From Rotaria sp. Silwood1 (lineage: Eukaryota > Rotifera > Eurotatoria > Philodinida > Philodinidae): a stretch of 64,000 nucleotides of DNA. Below the pieces are notes generated by a model. The model ran no database searches. It was not told where the DNA came from and saw only the letters and a program-made list of their open reading frames with translations. A program made the translations under genes and the position numbers. The stretch's first letter is position 1; every line of letters begins with the position of its first letter. The stretch lies in contig CAJNOP010000362.1 in the NCBI GenBank assembly GCA_905250075.1, positions 124,001 to 188,000 of the forward strand, in the 5' to 3' direction. Shown piece by piece: positions 11,624-23,700 of this stretch.

Positions 11624-14600
11624 TCATCCTTGTTTATTTGTTTGTGCTGCACAAAATTCTTGCCATTTAATCGTATTTAATAGTTTCGTTTGAATAAATC
11701 TTTTTCGCCATGAAGAAAATTGTTTGTTTTTCCAAATTTCATTATTTGGATCATCTAATGCATTAAGTTCTTTTATTTCTTTTTTTGTTTTGAGTTCTGC
11801 TCCGATTTTTCCTTGTATATCGTTTGATGTCATATCAATTTTCCCTTCTTTAATATCTGATATTAATGGCAATATTCGTTCTAGAAAACGATTCCAACCA
11901 GCTTCGTTTATATGTGATTCTTTTGATTTTTCTCCAGCAAGTCTTCTTTCATATTCTCGTATAAGTTCTCTGTCTTCAATAATATCCCAAGCACTCGTAC
12001 CCTTTTTAATAGTTGTATTAAAACGTGTATGACGTGAAGAATTAACGTTTGTTGTATTTGTACTTGTTTGATCTTGTTCAGTCTCTTTTAAATGTACTTG
12101 TTTATATTCTTGAAATTGAAGATCTTTATTGATAACATTTTTATAATAATTATGCGCATCATCATAATTGCACCATGAACCCATAGTTGATTGTGAATGA
12201 AGCTCAGTCAGCGAATAATCTAAATCTTTTAAGTTCATATTTTCTTTCCACCATGGAACTTTGTTTGTCAAAGGCATTCGAAATATAGCATCATTGAAAT
12301 CACCAGTTAAAGTAAATGGTGGTAAATTACCTTTGATGATAGGACCATTGGATGCTTTTTCTAACCAACGTTGTACACTTGATAGAAAAGTCTTTAAATG
12401 ATTTGGCATATGAATTATCTCAGCTGAAAAAACAAGATTAAAAGGACATCGTTTACATTGATTTCTTTTGATTTTAATCTACGAGGTTGTCGATGAAGAT
12501 AGAAAACTAACTCACGCACATTCGCTATCGAAGTTATTACGGTTTTTTTTCTGTGGTATTATTTGGAAATATTGGTCAATAGAATTAAAGTATGTGAATT
12601 ATTCTAATCTAGTTTATGGTTTGATTAAACTTTTGAATTATATTTAATAGTACTGACCTTCATCATGTTTGTTCTGATAAATTTCTTCATTTTCAGAAAG
12701 TTGAGCTTCTTGTTCCTCCTCGTCGTTGTTTTTATGAGCTTGCTCTCCTTCTTCTTCTTCTTCTTCGACTTGACTTTTATCTTGAATAGATTCTTCTGAT
12801 TCTTGTTCTTCTATTGATGTCGAACATTGTTCGTTTTCATAATCTTCAAGAACTTTTTTTAAAGAATTAACTAACTCAGTTAATTCATCTTCTGGAATTT
12901 TATTTTTTTCTAAAATTTGTTCAATTTGTTCCTCATAAATTTGTTCTTTTTCTCGAATTTGTTCTGATGTAAATCGTGAGAACATATTTGGTCGATCAAA
13001 AGTTTCTTCTTTTTGTTCTTCTTTATTTAGAATAGTATTAGACCTTAAATAAGTTCGACCAACTGCACCAGGTTTCGTATAATGTAGCTAAGATCATAAA
13101 AAAATTTGATTAGTTTATCATAGTACATACGATGAGAAGGAAATTCACATAGAAACAAACTCTAATGATTGTTAGACAAGGCAAGAGCAATAACTTACAA
13201 TGTAGAAAAACTTTCATAATTTTCTGATCCACATGACTTAGATTCTTGGTCTAAAAAAATAACCCAAGTAATCCTTCGCATTTCCTCTCTAAAGAATAGT
13301 TTCAATGAACATAAAATCATTACTCAAAAATAATTTTGGCGAAAAGTTTGTTAGCTAAAAAAAACTAACTTATAAAAACTTATGAAGTTTTATCATTATA
13401 CTTGAAATCAGCATGAACAATAATCTACAATAATTTAATTAAGTACTTCTTTTACAAGGTACATATTATAATACAAAGTAGATTAGTTCAAAGACGGAAG
13501 TTCTTTCTTTCGTACGACAAAAAAGAGATGCTTACTAATTCTATTAATAATTTATCATAATTTAAATTTAAATCTTCATTTAACTTGAATTTGATTTCTT
13601 CTCTAAATGAATCATAATATAATTCTTCTGTATTTATTATTTGAAGCCAATCATCATCGTAATTTAATGAACTTCTTGTTAACATAATTGGTATATATTT
13701 CTTTCTAGACGATATTATACTATTTAATGATGTCAAGCAATTAACATTTTGAGAATAATTAAAACTAAAACAGATAATAATTAAATCTGTTTTGTCAAAT
13801 TTTGATTCAATATTTGAAGATATCTTATCAGAGTAATCAATTGATAGGAGATAACCTTCTTCAATCAATCGATTAGCAAGATGACGTGACAAAATTTTAT
13901 CATCCGAACAACAATTTAATATAATATTGAAAGATTCAGAAGTATTGTTTAATATTTGAGTTGAAGATATTGACAATTGTTCATCAGATTTTGATATATT
14001 AGTATAAGGTAATATTCTTTGTTGTTCAATTTCTGACATTAATTCATATTTTTGTTTTGCTTGATTAACACATGAAATTGAACCAATTAAATTTAAACAT
14101 TGTTTTTGAGTAGTTTGTTTATCAATTTGATAAATTCTTGGTAAAACATTATTTTCAAGACAATATTTATAATATACATTAATCATATGTTGATTCCATA
14201 TCTTAGAATCGAATGGATGATTATTTAATTCAATTGTTGTCAGAACATATTTTTTCATATAATCATTGATGAAATTTTCACATTTAGAAATATTTATATT
14301 TCCTGATGCTTTTAATGTTATTGAAATCGCTAGAATAGATAAGAAAAGTTATTAAAAAACAATTTTCGAATTAAAAAAATGACTCTTCGTTTAATTCAAT
14401 GAAATATACTGAATTCTACTGTGTGATTAGTATGAAACAAAGTTGAATTTAAGATAGTTGTCCTTGTTTTTCATAATAACTATAATATATAATGATTGTC
14501 ATCTTTTATCATGGGTATGAATCACTAGTAAATAGAAGCTCATAAAACAAAACCTATTTCGGTTAGAATCTTCTTTTACAATGTCATCAGTTCCATTGTG

Positions 14601-17600
14601 TTTCACATTTCAATCCAACCGGGATTGCGCACCGAAAGCTTTTGATTTGTTTCAGAAAGACGATACTTAATAAAAGAAAAAAAAAAATCTTTCTATAATT
14701 GAAAACTTCTGATTTTAAACTTTCAAAGGTCTAGTATAAAATAGGGCTGTGCCGCTCACGCTCATGAGCGCTCATATGAGCGTGAGCGTTTTTTCGCCGA
14801 CGCTCATGCTCACGTGAGGGGTGGTCGCTCACGTTCATATGAGCGCACATGAGCGTGAGCGGTACAGCCCTACTCATATGAGCGTGAGCGACCATCCCTC
14901 ACCTGAGCATGAGCGTGAGCGGTACAGCCCTAGTATAAAATAGTACATGTATTAGAATAAAAACTAATTTTAACATCACATAAAATCGAAGGATTATGTT
15001 TTGTTTTAATGCTAATACTAACATAGGATACATATTTATGAACTTTGACGAACCTAGACATTCATCGTGATCTTAAGTAATTCTCGTCATCTGTTATATT
15101 CTCTTTATTTGGATTTCTTGAGTATAGAATAAAATATGAATATATTCTTTATTTCAATCATGACATACTTGATATTGGATAAAAGAATTGTTCATAACCA
15201 TCTCTATCTGTTTGTAATGTTGAAATAATTTGTGAAAATTCATTAAAAAAATCATTTTGTTCATCATTAAAAAGAAATACAATATTCCATGAGCGATCAG
15301 AATAATATTTAGATCCGAGTTGATTTATCATTTCATTAAGAATATCTTCTGCTAATTGTTTTCTATTATAATAATTTTCCCAATCTGTTGTTGCAAATGC
15401 AATAGTTTTAACAACATTTGTACAAAGTATATCTATTTGTTTAATTGATGTAGAAATAAATTTTTTTATTGATTCATTTATTTGATTGTTATTTTCTTGT
15501 GAAAGATATGGTGACCATTCAATAAATAAAACTCTTTTACCATAATCAGATTCAAAATAACCATTTCCATATTTTGGATCAATATTTTCTTTAATAGCAT
15601 CTACTATTGTTGATATAATAGTAATATCAACCTAGAAAAAAAATTAAAATAATTATTAAATACATAGAAATATTTATTTATTTAACTAACTTGTAAATCA
15701 TATGATTTATGTATTTCTATTGTATTATTTGATATAGAAAGTTTTCTCCACATTGATAATGTCGAATAAAATTGATTTGATTGATTAGTAATATATTTTG
15801 ATGTTGATACATTTTTACCTTTAGGTAAGATGATAAGATCTTTTTTTGTTTCTATATCAATTTTATTAATTTCACAATGATAATTTTGAGCAAGAGTTTT
15901 TAATTTTAAATGATCTTTTTCTGTTAATATAAATGCATTTTTAATATATTGAAAGATAAGTATACTTGTTTGAAAAATCATTGATTGAATTAATTGTTTT
16001 ATTTTTTTAATTAAATATTGTGGTGCAATAATTATATTTTCATGAATTTGAATTTTAACATTATCATCATTATAATCGATTTCTAAATTTTTTATTTCAT
16101 GAACATAATTATCTAATAGAAATTCACGCTAAAACAAAAAAGTAAAATAAATGATTAATTATAATTTATTGATTCATGAAATTTTATAAACATTATTGAA
16201 GCATTTCTTGAAAGAAATTTGAAATTTTCTAAAAGATTTTTTCAATGACTTTTGACTGAAATTTTACGCAAATTTATATATTAAATCCAATGTTATGAAC
16301 AATGAATATGTTTTATAGAATACATTATCTTAGAAATGAGTGAGTACACTTGAAATATAAATCTGATTTCTGTAACATTGAAATATAGATGAAAGAAATT
16401 TGAAAATCAACTAGCTAATATATTTATACTTGTGTCAAATCAAGTCCGATTGATATTTTTCTCATTCGATGCTTGTTAATCAATAGTTTGATTTGTTTTT
16501 TAGCAATATCAACTTGATTTCTTAATCCAAAAAAACTAATTTTCATTTCTGTTTGAAAAGAATATTGACAATAAATAATCGCCATTGTTTGATATTGTAA
16601 TTGTTGTTCTTTTTTATTATTAATAAATTCATCTAATTCTTTTCGAAATTTCAATTGAATATTTTCGACATTCTCTATAATAATATCTTTAACATAAGAT
16701 ATCTCATTATTGAGTGTATGATTAATAAATTCTTCTGAAACACTAAATGTATGTTGTCCACTAATATAATAAACTATATAATAACCTGATAATATATTCG
16801 TTTTTTCCCAAAGTATTAATTTGTTCTTATCGAAAAAGATTTTTTGTAAAATATTGAGAATAGAATCGGAATAGATATATTTTGACCAACGAATAACTAA
16901 AAACATATGAAATTGTTTTTTTTTTTTTTGTATTCAATACAAATGAGAAATATAAAAAGTTAATTCTTTACTCTTTTTATCTGTATTTTCATCATTGAAA
17001 ATTTTCATTTTAATTGTTGTAAGTAATGAATGAATATCATTACGAACATTTTTAACATTTTCTTTAACACCCGATAATTTTATATGTAATGCATCTTTTG
17101 TATCATATTGATTTTGTATTGGTATATGACATGTAACATTATATTTTTTAAGAAAATATTTTGTTAAATTTGAACAAATGAATTCATTTGTGAAAAATTT
17201 CATACCAATACTCTTTGGTTCAATAGTATAGGTTTTTGAATATGTTCCTATATCATTGATTGTATGAGATTTAATTTTTGAAGTTGTAATTGATATACTA
17301 AACAAAAAAAAATAGTCAACATTTTTCAATGAATAACTCAATTTTTATGTTTTGATTTACTTCTTTACATGATTATTTATATTTATATCAAGTTCTTTAT
17401 TTACTGATGAACTAAATTAAAAAAAAACTTTTTTATAATAAGAAATGATGAATATATACTTACCTGCTTCGTCTACGTTGTTTTCTCTCTTGTCTTACTA
17501 ATTTTCTATATTCTTCTAATATTGTCCTAAATTTACGTTGTGTTCTCATTGTAGGATTTCTTATTGTTCCATCTTCATCTCTTGAAGATAATACTTTTAA

Positions 17601-17791
17601 AATGTCATCATCTTGTAAACCGAACAAAGCTATTCCATCAATATCTTCATCTAATGTAAATGTATGTATCAAAAGGAAATCACAATAAACAATCAATATG
17701 AACATTTCTTACTTTTGAATATTTCTACATATTTCTCGAAACTATTAGCTTTTAACCAGTCTCCAACTTGATCTACTGTCCAAATAGCCAT
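11624..17791 (-). CDS. Gene A: SAM - KH-like - macro - KH-like - TIR - conserved C-terminal domain, ten exons
   Basis: The model is complement(join(11624..12423,12658..13087,13536..14329,15169..15631,15691..16128,16430..16896,16972..17297,17361..17411,17464..17650,17713..17791)), 1344 aa. All introns are GT..AG and the phases fit. Residues 1-90 are a SAM domain (MAIWTVDQVGDWL, DIDGIALFGLQDDDI) with an acidic insert before its last helix. Residues about 107-515 hold KH-like repeats of the PARP14 kind. About 500-670 is a macro fold (VDITIISTIV, KTIAFATT), but the GD-I loop of the first strand is replaced by KSYDLQ. About 671-800 is another KH-like unit. About 804-910 is a TIR domain whose catalytic-Glu position is Ser871 (CLTS). 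About 936-1078 is charged, with an acidic run of Glu, and the C-terminus carries PPFTLTGDFNDAIF. It is an intact frame throughout, so probably expressed, but likely a non-catalytic partner of gene B. Confidence 0.83.
14742..14932. mobile_element. hAT-type MITE in gene A intron, 8-bp target duplication
   Basis: The 191-bp element is flanked on both sides by the 8-bp duplication GTATAAAA (14734-14741 and 14933-14940). Its ends read TAGGGCTGTGCCGCTCACG and the inverse, with 24 of 25 bases matching. The interior is made of GAGCGTGAGCG-type palindromic units, and the 25-bp right terminus also occurs 60 bp inside (14848-14872), so the right end is locally duplicated. The 8-bp duplication and the TAGGG...CCCTA ends point to the hAT superfamily. 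It has no coding capacity. It lies in the intron between macro exon 15169..15631 and TIR exon 13536..14329 of gene A. Confidence 0.88.
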
Positions 17792-20775
17792 TGATGTGTC
17801 TAAATATTTTATGCTTGAAAATTAAACAATTCAACAACCAAAGGAGTACTTAAATCATAGCAACATTCGCATAATGTTTTGTCATAGGCCGCAGTAGTTA
17901 GTACTCTTCGGTATGAATCAATTACTCGGGCTGTCATGATGGTTGAGTAGCTGCATAGCTCAACATGTGTCCACAATATACTATGATTAAACCTTGGTAC
18001 CAGCAACAATGAAATGGCTCTGGACAGGTCACTAGTGACTGTTTGTCTCCAATCACTCATCTGATAGCATGTTGATTACACTGTGACATACACTTTCTTT
18101 TGTAGCTAGTAAGTATTTAGTATGTACGAGGACCTCAAGCAACTAAACGCAAGAATTCTGTACCAGATTGGTCTTCTAACAACGTAATCGAATGATAGGA
18201 TTATTCTGCTTTTCCTCAATTATTGACACATTCAACATCATAGATCTAATCTAAATCGTTTTGTTTCGTTATTATATGCATTAAGATACTTCTATGTATC
18301 TACTTTTTATTATTATTAACTAATTTTGTATTTTATAAATTATGTACAAGTCACTGAGAAAATTTTAAGATTCATTTCTCAACAGCTGAATATCAGATAG
18401 GTGTTAACTTTTTTTTTTTTTATTTGAAAGAGAAAAGTCTGAAAAAACGGCTTTGCTACTTGATTAGTCCATATTTTCAGTTACAGGCTTCACCATTTCG
18501 CTGGTCTCAAACTTTAAGTTGAATATTATCCACGAATAGAGTTTTTCAATAATGTCGTGACGACATTGAAATGTTGCCAATTGCCAAATCAATCATTTTG
18601 AGTATCGCAATAGTTTTTAAGGATCACTAGGAAAAGATACTCGGACACAGTAGATAGACAGTTTCTTTTTTTTTGTATATATTTTGTCCAAACTTCCCTC
18701 TTTCAAACAACAAAAAGAAGTTGAAGTCAATTATATGTCATATTATTGAGAAATAATTCAATTATCACAACTATTATTTTCTCTTTTCAGTTCTTAAATC
18801 GATGAAGGAAATAATTCTATTAATTTAACATTGATAAATTTCGACGTATATATGATGATTGATTTATTTCATTAAAATCTACCTCAAATCATAATTTTAT
18901 TTTTAACTTAAGGGTCATGTCATGTTACACAAAATACGATCTCGACAGAACATAGTCTCTAGTAAAGATATTTTTGTGAAGAATGAAATCGTAATAGGAA
19001 TGTCTGCAAGCCTCACGGACACGCGAGAGCATGAATAGAAAATTGGAATCGAGGAATGTTGTTTCTGCAGGACACACTATCAATTATTCGTATTTGAGAC
19101 GTAATGCTTTTGGCAGTATTTCATCTGATAATAAGAACTGAAAGACGAAGCATTCTTTATTTACTACTTTCTCAAATATTTTCTATCATTAGTATGGTTT
19201 ATTTAAGTCGAACAATAGAAAGTAGCAAAAAAAAAATGCGTCAGCGAATATAAAAAAACGAACAGTTATTATTGAATATATGTTGAGTTCATTATCACAA
19301 TTATTTTTGATATTTCGATGTCTTTTATAATATTGCTTCTAAAATTTTGCATGTTTTTGCATTTGATTTTCATAATCATAGAGACATACCTTGAAACTAT
19401 TCTCAATCAATCCAATAATGCTATTTCCTTTTTTTTTTATCAGCAGCGAAATGAAAGACAAAACAAGATTTATCAGCAATGAATACATCTATGATTCGAA
19501 ATATTATTGACAAAAGATGTACATTGTTATACACAGTTTCTATCTTAATAATTATTAATAAAAAAAAACTGAAAACTTACCAATTCTATATGATACTTAT
19601 TATTCACCCTATTTTGACAAATAAAATGGAAAAAAATGAATAATGTTGTAAAGATTTTTTTTTCTCTTTTTTTTCCTATCAACTTGAATTTTTTCTTTTG
19701 GTTGAGAAAATGGCATTAGACAGTCAATAAATATAAGAAAAAAAAAATAAGAACGAAAATTGAATGTTACTTCAAAAATTCATTCCTTATCTGAAATCAT
19801 TGAAGAAAAGTAACAAACGACACAGACTGATTAAGTAAGTTGAACATTCCTAAGAAATACAATAACCTAAATATAGTATCAAATATCATTCAGATCTTTA
19901 GAAATTTATGAAAGTACTATCAGTTTAAAAAAAAACTTATTATATCAGAGAATATTAGCAGTTGAATAAACAAGAAACTTTTATGTTACATCTAAAAGAT
20001 AAGTAAAAAACAAGATATTACAAAAAGAATCATTATAAGAACTTCTATGAATCAGTCACAAACAAAAAAAGATTTATATTATAATGCATATTTTGAAATA
20101 CTTAATGAAACCTTACAAGATATTTGAAATAATACTGTGCACAGACAAAAAAAATTCTATTCATACTCTCTAAACTAAATTGATGATTTTCTGACAAAAA
20201 AAATAAGTAAACTGTAAATGTTATTTAGTTAAACAATTTTCGAAGGAGAAAAATATTTAAAAATTTGTCAAAAAGAAAGATTAAAATAAAAGAACATATC
20301 GGTTAGTGATAATTATTTAAAATGAAAAATAAAACTCGAAAGTAAAACAAATCAACTTTGTCAAGTTTAGGTTCGTTTCAGTTTGTTTTTGATAGTGAGA
20401 TTTTATTTCCCAATATCTCATTGATGTTCATTAAATATTGAATTATTATTATTGAAAAGGTTTGAGATGTCTAAAATATAATAAGTTTTTTAGACTTATC
20501 GAACTGAAACAGAGTTTTCTTCATCGAAAAACTGAATGTTGAGAGTAAACTTAGAATACCACTTATGAGAGAACTGCCCAACTGATATTCGTTGTTTCAG
20601 CTTATATTGCACCTATTACGACATCTTGATTAGACTAACAAAAATCTAAGTGTTTGTCCTTGCGGACTTTTGGACATAAGAATATCAATATTCTTAGATA
20701 TCGCGCTCTTCTTAGAGCTTTCAATGATCGAAAAGTTTCAACTAATGTTGTGTTTTCTATTTAATGTTGTAGTTA
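17792..20775. promoter_or_regulatory. Shared upstream region of divergent genes A and B
   Basis: The 2984 bp between the two start codons must contain both promoters. Most of it is AT-rich with many short A/T runs. No long inverted repeat survives next to the genes, so the duplication boundary has decayed. The part next to gene A (about 17809-18240) is less AT-rich than the rest and includes an 83-codon open frame on the minus strand with no recognisable domain; it may be a repeat fragment. I cannot point to individual promoter elements. Confidence 0.4.
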
Positions 20776-23700
20776 ATGGCGAATTGGACAATCAAGAACG
20801 TTGCTGAGTGGTTGATAGCAAATGGTTTTAAAAGACAGGTTAAAATATTTAAAGGTAATTTTTTTCTATAGAAAGTAATAAATCTAAATCTTTTTTTTAT
20901 TGATTTATTAGATAGAAAGATAGATGGTAATGCTCTAATAAAATTAAAAGATGATGATATTATGCAACTACTTTCGGAAGTTAATGAAGATGGAATGATA
21001 CAAGAACCAACAATTGGAATAAAAAGTAGATTTAGAACAATGTTAATAGAATGGAAGAGGGAAAATGAACACAAAAATCAAAACAATCAAAATGAGTAAG
21101 GAAATTTCTATTAGACTTATTTTCTATTATAAAAGTTTTATTTTTTTTTTGAGAAATACTAATGGTTCATCTAATGTAACTGATTTAAATGAGGTAAATA
21201 TTGAGCTTGCTTAATAAATATATTATAATTCGAAGTTGATTTCAATTAGAAATTACTTTCGATATGTACTCTTCACTTTTTTCAACTTCTGATATGTTTT
21301 TACAAATTATTACAGATTGAAGAAAAAAATCTAGTAGAAATTGACAGTTCATTTTAAAAATCTTCTTAGAGGTATACTTTACTTATAGTAGAAGTTTCAT
21401 ATAATGGAGTTGTGACCAAAGAAGAGAAACATGAAAGTGGAATGTTTATTAATGTTATTCTAAACAGACATCCTAAAATTCTGGAAGAAGTTTCATAATA
21501 GATAATTGTTGTTTTCTTTGTGTGGAGAAACATGTTAAATTTTCTGTGCTCGTATTTTGAACTCAACTTTGTTTTTTTTAAAATTAATAAAAGCTTTTCT
21601 AAAAAATACATGACCATTATTTTGAGAGTTTTTCGAGGTTTTAATCTTGCTATTCTTTTTATTCGTATAAAAAATAAGAACTCAGAATACTGCTCTTATT
21701 TCTGGGGATTTCTGAAGAACGATTCATTAGAAAAATTTGAAACATTCAAGGCAGATAGATCTTGATGAATAGAGCAAAATTGGTTATTCTAAAACATGTC
21801 TTGTGTGAAATACTATAATTACAATGGCGAAAAATAGATTCAATGTTCGTCTCTGTTTCTTCGAGATGTTATGTTTGATCGAACTTAAAACATTTTTATT
21901 AGCACTAGACACTTCGGGATGGGTATCTTTTTATTGTTTTTTGAATAGGTTTTTTTGTAAAAACTACCAAACATCATAAGAATCATATTTTTGAAACAAA
22001 AATTAACCATTCCAAACAGTGTATATTATATCTGAAAAAACTTCCCGCTCAATCGGACGCACTAGACCGATGATACAGGAACTTAAAACGATATTTGAAT
22101 CTCAAAATATACTCAGCTATTACTTCCGACTTCACATTGATCTTAGAAAAAAACAAAATTCTTCAGTCATGAAAGAAGAGGACGGTCGATACCCTTAGTC
22201 CGAAAATATGCAGAATCTTAAGCTTCATCGATTGATCTAAGTTTAAAATTAAACATCGTTCAAAATGTCTTTTCTCACTAGCATTTATAGATTCTACTAT
22301 ATTATTTTCTTCATATTGTTTTTCAGGTTAAACATCAAGAAGAAATTGTTTCTAAAAAAACTAAAAAGAAAAATTCTGATAAAATTCTATGTGAAGTTAA
22401 TTATTTAGTTGATGATGATATTCATATACAATTTTTTCGAAATCCAAAATTTCTACCATATTTAATTAATTATATAAAACAAGAAACATATGCAATTGAT
22501 ATTGATATTCAACAAGTGTATTCAGAAGATGATAAATTATTCCTTTATTATGTTATTAAATTAATAGGAAAAAAACAACAAAATCGTATTGTTCGAAATT
22601 TTATTAAAAATTTATTTAAATCAATAAAATTAAAAAATTATCATCAAAATCAAATAAAAAAATGGTTATTTAATTTAACATTAATTGATATTATTCAAAA
22701 TATATTTGATAATGAAAATCATTTATTTACTGTATGTCAATTTAGTAGATTAAATAATAAAATTTTAGAAATTTATTATTTTGACGATGAAAAATTTAAT
22801 TCTTTTCAAAATCTTATTGAAATTGATAATATTATTCAAAATCAAATTTTACAAGAAAATATACTTTTATCATCAAACAAATATTTACAAACTATTGAAT
22901 TTATAGATATAAATACACAAAAAATTTTATTAAAATATGATGTTAATCCAACAGAAAAATATGAAGAAGAATTTAATAAATATATAAATCAATATGAACA
23001 AGATCATATGTTAATTTCTATTACTCGAAATCCATATTATATTAATAGAAATAAAACAAAAGATATTATTAAAATATTTGGATATCAAAAATTTGTTAAT
23101 GAAGTTTTTCAAAAATTCAAAAATTTATTTGATAAATATCGATTGAGAAAATATAAATTTAGTCAAATGTCATCTGATCAAGTATGTCTTTCGAAATCAA
23201 TTTATTTTATCTTTTATATAATCAGAGAGGTTTCGAAATATGCGAAATCGAAAAATTGAAGTGTATTAGAATCATCTCTTTCAATATTTTTTCTTTCGGT
23301 CATTTTACGGCAAACCTTTTCTTATATTTATGCATGACGATATTTTGAATACATAAATCTGCTCAATGACACTAGCTCTCGATGACTTTGACTTAATTTC
23401 GAGTTAAATTGACAATACCTTTCATTCCAGTGACTCTAACGGTGCGGAATAAGTTATTATTCAACTTGATAGTGCTCTAACTTCAATTCAACGAACAATA
23501 CACAATTCATTATTACATAGAGGAATATGACTGACTTCATAACAAGTTAATTTAATCGTAGTTCATAATAGTCATTGAGCATATTATTATAATAACTACT
23601 TGATAAAGTTTTAAAAAAACTGAATCTTGTTGTAATTTGAACATTTTGATTCCATTTTTTTTTCTTGAAATATTTCTTTTAAAATTTTCAATTGTTTTAT

